Source of the DNA: Bradyrhizobium campsiandrae
GTDB taxonomy: Bacteria > Pseudomonadota > Alphaproteobacteria > Rhizobiales > Xanthobacteraceae
NCBI RefSeq assembly: GCF_014529705.1
Contig: NZ_JAANIH010000071.1
Span: 1 to 46,098, forward strand
DNA length: 46,098 nucleotides
Reading direction: 5' to 3'
Shown here: positions 39,875-46,098 of the stretch, in pieces
Layout of the letters: each line of letters opens with the position of its first letter
Position numbering within the stretch: the stretch's first letter is position 1
The notes under the pieces: generated by a model
Databases searched by the model: none
What the model saw: only the letters and a program-made list of their open reading frames with translations
Told to the model about the DNA's origin: nothing
Made by a program: the position numbers and the translations under genes

Positions 39875-41392
39875 TTATTCGGCGTGCGCCCGCGCCGTCG
39901 CCGGCACGATGCGGAAGGCACGTCCCTCCTTCATCCACGCCGCGCGCTCGTCGCGCAACAGCGTACGGCGAACCTTTCCGGAATCATCGCGCGGCGGCGC
40001 GTCGACGAACTCGAAACTCTCGGGGTGCTTGTAGCGGCTTAGCCTGTCTTTCAGGAAGTCCGCCATGCCATCCGCAATCGCCTGCCGGTCTACGCTCGCC
40101 TCCGGCTCGATGATGGCATGCACGCGCTGGCCGAGTTCCGGATCGGGCAGCCCCACCACCACGCAGGAGCGCACGCCGGGACACTCGGAGACGCTAGCCT
40201 CGACCTCGGCAGGATAGATGTTGGCGCCGCCGCGCAGCACCATGTCGGCGAGGCGGTCGCCGAGATAGAGATAGCCTTCGGCGTCTAGCCTGCCGATATC
40301 GCCGAGCGATTCCCAGCCCTCCGCGCGACGCTTCGGCTCGGCGCCGAGATAGTGATAGGTGGCGTCCTTGCCGTCATTGTTGAGGAAATAGATCTCCCCG
40401 GTCTCGCCCGGCGCGACGTCGTTGCCGTCCTCCCCGATGATGCGCAAGCGCGCCATCTCGCCGATCTTACCGACCGAGCCCTTGTGCGTCAGCCATTCGG
40501 TGCCGGATATGATGCAGGCGCCCTGCCGCTCGGTGCCGCCATAGAGCTCCCAGACCCTGTCGGGCCCGAGCCAGGCGATCCAGTTCTCCTTCAGCCAGGG
40601 CGGCATGGGAGCTGCCATGTGAAACACGGTCTGCAGGCTCGACACGTCGTAGGCCTTGCGCAAATCGTCAGGCAGCGCCCAGATCCGATGCATCATGGTC
40701 GGCACGAAATTGACCCATTGCACGCGCTCGCGCTCGATCTGGCGCAGCGTCTCCTCGGCATCGAACTTGACGAGGCCGGTGAGCCTGCCGCCGCCGAACA
40801 GCGCATAATGCGAGACGATGAAAGGCGCGTTATGATAGAGCGGGCCCGGATTGAGCAGCGATGCGTTGAACGGGATATTGAGCGGCAGCGGCGTGACGGT
40901 GTCGATGACCGCAGGATGGTGGTCGAGAATCACCTTTGGGCGACCGGTCGAGCCGCCAGAGGTCATGGCCTTCCAATAGCGCGCGACCGGCGGATCGAGC
41001 GGCTCATCGGAGAGACCTTCCGGAACAAAATCCGCAGGCAGACGGTTCGGCGCATTCCAGTCGGCCTCGCCGCCGACCACCAGCGCGGGCCTCAGAATAT
41101 CGAGCACGGCAGCGGCTTCGCCGCGGGGCAGCCGCCACGACAGCGAGGTCGGCGTCGCGCCACATTTCCACACCGCAAATGTCGTCTCGAAAAATGCATT
41201 GCCGTTGGGCAATCCGATCGCGACGAAATCTCCGGACTTGACGCCCTTGGCCGCAAAGGCCCGCGCGCGGCTGTTGGCGCCGCGCTCGAGCTGGTCCCAG
41301 GTCAATTTGTCCTGCCCGTGCTGGACGGCGATCGTGCCTTCGGGTTTGCGTTGCGCGTACCAGCGCGGCACATCGGACAGGGGCAGCAGCAT
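39875..41392 (-). CDS. AMP-dependent acyl-CoA synthetase/ligase
   Basis: A 505-aa adenylate-forming ligase. It has the P-loop-like TSGGSTGRPKVI, a variant of the A5 motif (ELYGGTERQG), the hinge LGDRLADMVLRGGANIYPAEVE (in parts), and the C-terminal DDSGKVRRTLL with the catalytic lysine. The acid substrate is not evident, but medium or branched acyl groups are common for relatives described as bile-acid or fatty-acid CoA ligase-like. The start is ATG at 41392, with a GTG one codon upstream as an alternative. It is the first gene of an operon with the RraA-family aldolase. Confidence 0.88.
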   Translation of the reverse strand: MLLPLSDVPRWYAQRKPEGTIAVQHGQDKLTWDQLERGANSRARAFAAKGVKSGDFVAIGLPNGNAFFETTFAVWKCGATPTSLSWRLPRGEAAAVLDILRPALVVGGEADWNAPNRLPADFVPEGLSDEPLDPPVARYWKAMTSGGSTGRPKVILDHHPAVIDTVTPLPLNIPFNASLLNPGPLYHNAPFIVSHYALFGGGRLTGLVKFDAEETLRQIERERVQWVNFVPTMMHRIWALPDDLRKAYDVSSLQTVFHMAAPMPPWLKENWIAWLGPDRVWELYGGTERQGACIISGTEWLTHKGSVGKIGEMARLRIIGEDGNDVAPGETGEIYFLNNDGKDATYHYLGAEPKRRAEGWESLGDIGRLDAEGYLYLGDRLADMVLRGGANIYPAEVEASVSECPGVRSCVVVGLPDPELGQRVHAIIEPEASVDRQAIADGMADFLKDRLSRYKHPESFEFVDAPPRDDSGKVRRTLLRDERAAWMKEGRAFRIVPATARAHAE

Positions 41393-41486
41393 CACGTTTC
41401 CACTTCGTCTTCTTGGTGTCGCCTCAGGGTAAGGCGCTCACGGTGCGAAGTGTAACAGCGAAAGCCGGGCCTTCAAGTCGCCCGGT

Positions 41487-42506
41487 TCAGCGCTCTGTGC
41501 CGCAGCCCGGACTGTCGAACAGCGCCGCGAGGCCGCATGTCGAGGTCAGCATCTTGTCGCCGTCATGGCCGACGCCCGCGACGTCCCATACTTTGTGATT
41601 GAGCGCGCCGCGATTGCGCCTCGCCATCACGTCGGCATAGGCGTGACCGCGCGCGTAGCGATTTGGGCCTTGCGCTTCGGCCATGCAGCTCTTGTCCGCC
41701 GCGGGCTTGGTGTCGAGCGTGCCGAGCAGATAGATCACCTCGCGCTCGACATAGCGCTGCTCGAGCGCGACCGTTGTCGCGTCCGCAAGATAAGGCGGCC
41801 GTCCATCCATGCCGTACTTCCAGACGTTGTAGCCCTGGCAGGAGGCGGCGATTGCGGGTACGGGGCGCTCGGCACCGAAATAAGCATAGGACGAGGGATT
41901 GGCGACGACGTAACGGATCTCGATGTGCTGACGCGACAAGGCCGCCTCGCCCTTGCCGGCGATGGCGTAACGCTGCACGACCTGGGCGCCGCCGGAATGG
42001 CCGGCGACCACGACCTGCTTCAGGTTCGGAAAGATGCGCCGGTCGGAGAGCCTTGCGAGGATCGCATCGAGCGCCTCGAAGGATGAGACCGGATTCGGCG
42101 CCAGCGCGGCATCGCCCCCCTCCCAACCCACCAGCGACCAGCGCAGCATGTCGGCGGGGAGCTTGTGCGCTTCGATATCCACCTCGGCCAGGAATTGCGG
42201 CACGATCATGAGCGCGCTCTTGCCATCGTTGCCGGCCGCGACCTGCGCGGTGTGGGCCGAGATGTAATATTCGTCGGCATTGCGCAGCCGGCCATGCAGC
42301 AGGATCACGGCACGCGAGACCGCAGGCAACGGCATCGACCAGTCGCTGGAGAGATAGAGCGGCAATACGCCCCGCCCGCCGACCGACAGGCGCGCATCGG
42401 CAACGACCTTCACCGGCTTGTTGTTGGGCGTCTCGTCCTCTGTGCAGAGCGCGCGGCTGCAAATCAGCGCCAACCCGATTGCGGCCAGGCAGCTCAGCAC
42501 TCGCAT
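41487..42506 (-). CDS. Secreted alpha/beta hydrolase
   Basis: A 339-aa exported hydrolase-fold protein. A signal peptide (MRVLSCLAAIGLALICSRALC) is followed by AVILLHGRLRNADEYY, the nucleophile elbow VVAGHSGGAQV (serine in GHSGG), and a late histidine in VAGVGHDGDKM. Several cysteines are present (CSRALC, SCQG, SCM, TCG, GCG), so disulfides are likely in the periplasm. It is not part of an obvious operon. The ligase gene starts 94 bases downstream of its stop on the same strand. Confidence 0.78.
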   Translation of the reverse strand: MRVLSCLAAIGLALICSRALCTEDETPNNKPVKVVADARLSVGGRGVLPLYLSSDWSMPLPAVSRAVILLHGRLRNADEYYISAHTAQVAAGNDGKSALMIVPQFLAEVDIEAHKLPADMLRWSLVGWEGGDAALAPNPVSSFEALDAILARLSDRRIFPNLKQVVVAGHSGGAQVVQRYAIAGKGEAALSRQHIEIRYVVANPSSYAYFGAERPVPAIAASCQGYNVWKYGMDGRPPYLADATTVALEQRYVEREVIYLLGTLDTKPAADKSCMAEAQGPNRYARGHAYADVMARRNRGALNHKVWDVAGVGHDGDKMLTSTCGLAALFDSPGCGTER

Positions 42507-42714
42507 GACGAATATTTCCCCTCGTACTAGATCGATAAAATTCTAAGCGCATCGCATGTGGCGCGGCTGTGACTCCCGCGCCACGTCAAGCAAAAAATGT
42601 CAGCAGCCCAGCCATGAAATTCCCGGGTTCCATGGGTGACAAGGCGGCGAGAAAGGGGCAAAAATCCTACCCGACTCAGTTAGGGTTGAGTTTTCTAGGG
42701 AATGCTCTCGTAGA

Positions 42715-43338
42715 ATGTCGATCGTGGTTGCATTGCGTCGTGCGGCGCCGCTTGTTATTGCCGCAGCAGGATCTTTTCTGCTGACCTCGTCGCACGCCCA
42801 CGCGCAATGGTGGAAGCGCGCGCCTGTTGATTTCGAGGAATGCGCCGACGCCGCTGAAAAATCCGCGACCAAGGCCGAAAAGACCGCAGCCCTTGCGGAC
42901 TGCAACGCCAAATTTGCCGGCCGTCGCAAGCCGGGCGGCGGCTACACCTATTACGACTTCCTCCAGGATCGCACCTTCGACATCGCAGGCCCCAACCCGA
43001 CGCCGGAGGAGCAGAAGAAGATCGACGAGTCCTACACCGCCTACCTCGCCGATCAGCGTCGCCGCGACGAAGCGGCCCACGCCATGGCGCGCCAGCAGCG
43101 CGAGCAGCAGGAACAACAGGCGCAGCAGCTGCAGCAGGTCGCGCTGCGAACCGAGGTCGAGCGCGTCCCCGTTCCCCTCGAGCGGCCGAAGGTCCTGCAG
43201 ACCACAGGCGCGCGACCGAAGGGCGCCCCTTGCACCAAGGGCTCGTTCTCCTGCGAATGGCCGCGGCTGTCGGAAGGCTTGAACGAGATCAAGAGACTGT
43301 TCAACCCGACGCCGAGCAAGCCGGCGAAGAAGAGCTGA
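42715..43338 (+). CDS. Secreted protein with Gln-rich coiled-coil segment
   Basis: A 207-aa exported protein of unknown function. The signal peptide (MSIVVALRRAAPLVIAAAG, cleavage near HAQ) is followed by a short Cys-containing segment, a YTYYDFLQDRTFDIAGPNPTPEEQKK stretch (in parts), a strongly charged Gln/Glu/Arg helix at about 110-145 (probable coiled coil) and a Cys-containing C-terminus (PCTKGSFSCEWPRL). The ribosome site is weak. It is divergent from the secreted hydrolase gene. Confidence 0.75.
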   Translation: MSIVVALRRAAPLVIAAAGSFLLTSSHAHAQWWKRAPVDFEECADAAEKSATKAEKTAALADCNAKFAGRRKPGGGYTYYDFLQDRTFDIAGPNPTPEEQKKIDESYTAYLADQRRRDEAAHAMARQQREQQEQQAQQLQQVALRTEVERVPVPLERPKVLQTTGARPKGAPCTKGSFSCEWPRLSEGLNEIKRLFNPTPSKPAKKS

Positions 43339-43347
43339 GCTCTCTCT

Positions 43348-43480
43348 CCACTCGTCATTGCGAGGAGCGCTTGCGACGAAGCAATCCTGAGCCCCTCCGT
43401 AGAAAGATTCTGGATTGCTTCGCGGAGCCTGTCATCGGGCCGCGCTTTGCGCGGACCCGGTGGCTCGAAATGACGAGTGG
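43348..43480. repeat. Intergenic palindromic repeat (CCACTCGTCAT family)
   Basis: The outer arms CCACTCGTCAT (43348-43358) and ATGACGAGTGG (43470-43480) are a perfect 11-bp match. The inner arms GAAGCAATCC (43378-43387) and GGATTGCTTC (43412-43421) are a perfect 10-bp match. It lies between convergent genes. Confidence 0.87.
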
Positions 43481-43542
43481 ATGGAGATTTGCGTCAGTCA
43501 CTCAGTCGTCGCCCTGGCGAAGGCGACTGGAGATGCCGTGCT

Positions 43543-43758
43543 TCAATACTTCTGCTTCTTCTTGCTGTGCTTCGGTGCGCGGGCTGGAACATCCGTTGGC
43601 GTCGTTGCCGCCGGCGGATTGCCCATCGCCTTGCGGCTCTCCTGCAGCCGCGCGTCATAGCCCGGGGAGTTCATGACGGTCGGCGGCCGAGCCTCCGCGA
43701 CGCCGGAGGCTGCGCAGAGTGCCGCGAGCGTCAGTCCGATCATGCGACCATTCCTCAT
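43543..43758 (-). CDS. Small secreted basic-tailed protein
   Basis: A 71-aa protein. The signal peptide (MRNGRMIGLTLAALCAASG, cleavage near AEA) is followed by a proline/alanine-rich mature part ending in a lysine-rich KHSKKKQKY tail. GGAG is seven bases upstream of the start at 43758. It begins 26 bases after the ketopantoate-reductase-like gene stop and may be co-transcribed. No function is recognised. Confidence 0.65.
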   Translation of the reverse strand: MRNGRMIGLTLAALCAASGVAEARPPTVMNSPGYDARLQESRKAMGNPPAATTPTDVPARAPKHSKKKQKY

Positions 43759-43784
43759 CGCGCCGCTCCATCAATCATCGATAA

Positions 43785-44789
43785 TCAAACCACACCGCGG
43801 ATCTGTTGTGGCGAAAGCCCTGGCGGGCCCTTGCCTGATATCTCCGCCTCCTTGACCAGCGCAACAATGCGGCGCATCAGCGGCACATTGACATGGTTCT
43901 GTTCGGCGAGCGCAATGACCGCGCCCTGGAGATAGTCGATCTCGGTCTTGCGGCCCTGCTTCAGGTCCTGCCACATCGAGGAGCGCGCCTCCGGATCGAT
44001 CTTCATCGTGCGCCCCAGGATCGCGTTGAAGATCATGTCCGGTAGTCTCAGCAAGGTCGGCGTCCAGTTCGGCGGGATCGGCGTTGCCGAGACCGGTGCA
44101 ATGCCGGCAGCATTCAACGTCGCCAGGCCCTCCGCCATCTGGTCCGCAAACAGTCTTCGCCAGTCGCGGTTCGCCAGCTGGGCAGCGAGCGGCATGTCGG
44201 ACAGCGCGCTGAGCGCATTGTTCAGATTGATGATCAGCTTGCCCCATTGCACGCCGGCGATGTCGCGGCTGGCACGCAGCGTGAGGCCGGGCACCGAGAG
44301 CGCCGCCGCCGTGTTGTCGGCATCTTCGCCGACAATGATGTCGCCCGACGTCGAACGGTGGAAGCGCCCCTCGCCCATTGCCACCACGTTGAACGGCACC
44401 ATGCCGGCAAGCACGCGCCGGCCGCCAAGCCGCTCCTGCAGCATTGCGACATTGCCGACGCCGTTCTGCAGCGACACGATCACGGCATCCTGCGGCGCGT
44501 GCTGTGCGATCTGGTCCGCGACATCGGCCGTGTCGGCGCTCTTCACCGTCACCAGGATGAAGCCGGCGCTATGAAAGATCGCGGGATCCTCCGACAGTGC
44601 GAGCCGGCCGGCATCCAGCCTGTTCTCGGAGCCGCCGAAATCCGTAAGCCGCAGGCCGAACCGCTCGATCTCGGTCTTCACCCGCGGCCGCACCAGAAGG
44701 GCGACACGACGATCGGCGGCTGCCAGCCGGCCTCCGACAAAACAGCCGATGGCGCCGGCGCCCGCCACCACGATCGATCGATCCCTCAC
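43785..44789 (-). CDS. Ketopantoate reductase family protein (second copy)
   Basis: A 334-aa reductase of the PanE/ApbA fold. It begins IVVAGAGAIGCFVGGRLAAADR (in parts; Rossmann motif GAGAIG), has SLQNGVGN, WGKLIINLNNALSALSDMP (in parts) and a C-terminal WQDLKQGRKTEIDYLQGAVI (in parts) with the substrate-binding lysine and glutamate/aspartate region. The start is GTG at 44789, or TTG at 44792, with GGGAG upstream. It is distinct in sequence from the paralogue at 29790. At most one of the two is likely to be the pantothenate enzyme. Confidence 0.85.
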   Translation of the reverse strand: MRDRSIVVAGAGAIGCFVGGRLAAADRRVALLVRPRVKTEIERFGLRLTDFGGSENRLDAGRLALSEDPAIFHSAGFILVTVKSADTADVADQIAQHAPQDAVIVSLQNGVGNVAMLQERLGGRRVLAGMVPFNVVAMGEGRFHRSTSGDIIVGEDADNTAAALSVPGLTLRASRDIAGVQWGKLIINLNNALSALSDMPLAAQLANRDWRRLFADQMAEGLATLNAAGIAPVSATPIPPNWTPTLLRLPDMIFNAILGRTMKIDPEARSSMWQDLKQGRKTEIDYLQGAVIALAEQNHVNVPLMRRIVALVKEAEISGKGPPGLSPQQIRGVV

Positions 44790-44971
44790 CAACTGACTTG
44801 CTCCCTCAACGACCCGCCTTCGATAGCAGAGGCAAAGAACTGAGGCGAGACCGGCGGCCCAGTGCAGCCGAGGCGCATCCGCCTTGTAACCGTCATGAGA
44901 CCCCCATATGTTTTTGCGCGGGGGCTTGTCACCGGCGAGAGCTCGCCGACGAGACGCCAAAGGAGAGCATC

Positions 44972-45538
44972 ATGGGTCTACTCGACGTCCTCAACGGCAT
45001 GCAGAACGGTCCCCGCGGCTCGAGCACCCCGAGCTCGCAACAATCCTCCGGCGGCATGTCGCCGATGACCATGGCAATCCTCGGCCTGCTCGCCTGGAAA
45101 GCATTCAAGCACTTCACCGCGCCGCAGTCCGGCTCCGCGCCGCAGCCATCACCGACGCCCGCGCCGCCACCGGTGAATGCAGGCCCAGGCGGTGGTCTCA
45201 GTGACGTGCTCAAGGGCGGCCTCGGCGGCCTGCTCGCGGGCGGGGCCGCCGGCAGCGTACTGAGCGGCGGGCTCGGCGATCTGCTCAACCAGCTGCAGCA
45301 GAGCGGCCACGGCGACACCGCGAACTCCTGGGTCGGCAAGGGCGAGAACAAGCCGATCGCCCCCGGCGATCTCGCCAATGCGCTCGGCGCCGACCAGATC
45401 GACAGCCTCTCCGCCCAGAGCGGCCTGTCGCGCGACGAGCTGCTCTCTGGCCTCAGCCAGTATTTGCCGAAGGTGATCGATCATCTGACGCCGGACGGAC
45501 GGCTGCCGAGCGAGAACGAGCTCTCGGGCAGAATCTAA
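44972..45538 (+). CDS. YidB family protein (DUF937-like)
   Basis: A 188-aa protein of the YidB family. It opens MGLLDVLNGMQNGPRG, has a short hydrophobic segment near 30-45, a Pro/Ala-rich linker, a Gly/Leu-rich GGLGGLLAGGAAGSVLSGGLGDLL region (in parts) and the conserved C-terminal part: ANSWVGKGENKPIAPGDLANALG and LLSGLSQYLPKVIDHLTPDG (in parts). Function is poorly known. GGAGAG sits upstream of the ATG at 44972. It is 42 bases from the GlsB/YeaQ-type gene on the same strand, so the two may form a stress-related unit. Confidence 0.85.
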   Translation: MGLLDVLNGMQNGPRGSSTPSSQQSSGGMSPMTMAILGLLAWKAFKHFTAPQSGSAPQPSPTPAPPPVNAGPGGGLSDVLKGGLGGLLAGGAAGSVLSGGLGDLLNQLQQSGHGDTANSWVGKGENKPIAPGDLANALGADQIDSLSAQSGLSRDELLSGLSQYLPKVIDHLTPDGRLPSENELSGRI

Positions 45539-45580
45539 TCCAGAGCGGATCTACGCATTCCAGCCAAGGGGAGCACTGAC

Positions 45581-45853
45581 ATGAGCATGGGCGGCCTGTT
45601 GTGGATCATCATCGTCGGCTTCGTCGCCGGCCTGATCGCGCGCGTTCTGGCACCGGGGCCGAACAATCCAAGCGGCTTCATCCTCACCACCATCCTCGGC
45701 ATTGCCGGCGCGTTCCTGGCGACCTTCGTCGGCCAGGCGATCGGCCATTATGGCCCGGATCAGGGCGCCGGATTCATCATGGCCACGATCGGCGCGGTCG
45801 TGGTGCTGTTCATCTGGCACCGGCTGGTGGCGAGCGGCGTGATCAAGGGGTGA
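45581..45853 (+). CDS. GlsB/YeaQ/YmgE family membrane protein
   Basis: A 90-aa protein with three hydrophobic helices, of the transglycosylase-associated / GlsB-YeaQ family. The pattern LWIIIVGFVAGLIARVLAPGPNNPSGFILTTILGIAGAF (in parts) is diagnostic. It is an inner-membrane protein often induced by general stress. GGGGAG precedes the ATG. It is followed by a long palindromic repeat. Confidence 0.9.
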   Translation: MSMGGLLWIIIVGFVAGLIARVLAPGPNNPSGFILTTILGIAGAFLATFVGQAIGHYGPDQGAGFIMATIGAVVVLFIWHRLVASGVIKG

Positions 45854-45866
45854 AACACATTCGGTC

Positions 45867-46008
45867 GTCGTCCCGGACAAGCGCGCCCTAAGCGCGCGCC
45901 GATCCGGGACCCATACGCCGCAGCAGCAGTTTGGCGAAGACAGGCAATGATCATCTTGCGCAATAACGATAGCTGCGGCGTATGGGTCCCGGCTTTCGCC
46001 GGGACGAC
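45867..46008. repeat. Intergenic palindromic repeat (GTCGTCCCGG family, long arms)
   Basis: The outer arms GTCGTCCCGG (45867-45876) and CCGGGACGAC (45999-46008) enclose a perfect 21-bp inverted pair at 45904-45924 and 45972-45992, which begins CCGGGACCCATACGC. Another CG-rich hairpin lies at about 45881-45900. It is the best preserved element of this family in the window, between convergent genes. Confidence 0.9.
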
Positions 46009-46037
46009 AGCTTTGTTGACGTGCTAGCTGAACGCAA

Positions 46038-46098
46038 TCACGTAATCAAATGCATCCCCGCATCCATGCGCACGACCTCGCCGGTCATGTTGCTGGAG
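46038..46098 (-). CDS. SDR-like oxidoreductase, C-terminal fragment
   Basis: The reverse strand reads SSNMTGEVVRMDAGMHLIT followed by a stop at 46038-46040, and the frame continues beyond the right edge. The MTGEVVRMDAG ending is typical of short-chain dehydrogenases (compare TGQFVVDGG-type ends). Only about 20 residues are visible, so the subfamily is not assignable. Confidence 0.6.
   Translation of the reverse strand, partial: SSNMTGEVVRMDAGMHLIT

Overview
The window is high-GC alphaproteobacterial chromosome and most resembles Bradyrhizobium or a close relative. The evidence is the gene families (NMT1-type ABC transporters, an Omp25-like barrel fused to an OprB-type porin, gentisate catabolism, many stand-alone LysR/TetR/MarR regulators), the small secreted proteins, and about ten mosaic intergenic palindromes of the kind common in that genus. 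I see no insertion sequence, integrase, prophage, CRISPR array or rRNA. There is one tRNA, tRNA-Arg(CCT). The assignment to genus is inference from protein style, not from a marker gene.

Layout. 1-1.3 kb: ATPase start and binding protein of an NMT1-type ABC importer. 1.4-5 kb: a creatininase-family hydrolase, a small secreted protein and a double-barrel outer-membrane porin behind a Fur/Mur-like dyad. 5-13.2 kb: chemoreceptor, CNNM/CorC membrane protein, PilZ protein, FMN glutamate-synthase-like protein, ferredoxin-NADP reductase and an orphan ATP-grasp ligase. 13.3-15.6 kb: a DAACS symporter with a glutamate-type periplasmic binding protein. 15.8-18.1 kb: a zinc-free medium-chain reductase, a cysteine-rich repeat protein and a small secreted protein. 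18.3-23.5 kb: a CoA-dependent aromatic degradation locus: FAD monooxygenase, aryl-CoA ligase, MarR regulator, GST-type isomerase and gentisate dioxygenase. 23.6-28.8 kb: ABC importer, FAD oxidoreductase and LysR regulator. 28.8-34.4 kb: crotonase, ketopantoate-reductase-like protein, Tex30-like hydrolase, TetR with a divergent SDR, and acyl-CoA dehydrogenase. 34.4-36.9 kb: LysR divergent from a DoxX / DsrE-like / TlpA-like operon. 36.9-46.1 kb: metal amidohydrolase, two secreted alpha/beta hydrolases, tRNA-Arg, AMP-ligase with an RraA-family aldolase, small secreted proteins, a second ketopantoate-reductase-like protein, YidB and GlsB/YeaQ family proteins, and the tail of an SDR.

How parts work together. 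The clearest functional unit is 18.3-23.5 kb. An aromatic acid (salicylate is the best guess) would be activated to its CoA thioester, hydroxylated to a gentisyl derivative, cleaved by gentisate 1,2-dioxygenase and isomerised. The two catabolic transcription units are 4 kb apart but carry an identical 19-bp element over their -10 regions, and a MarR gene lies between them. The second unit of interest is the DoxX / DsrE / TlpA-like operon. It joins a membrane protein related to sulfur-quinone enzymes with two apparently Tat-exported proteins, one a single-cysteine sulfur-carrier-like protein and one with a CxxC thioredoxin site. This looks like a small periplasmic sulfur or thiol redox system that I cannot match to a named pathway.

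Six of the ten intergenic palindromes lie between convergent genes, and two lie between the binding-protein and ATPase genes of two different ABC importers. They may therefore act in termination or mRNA processing.
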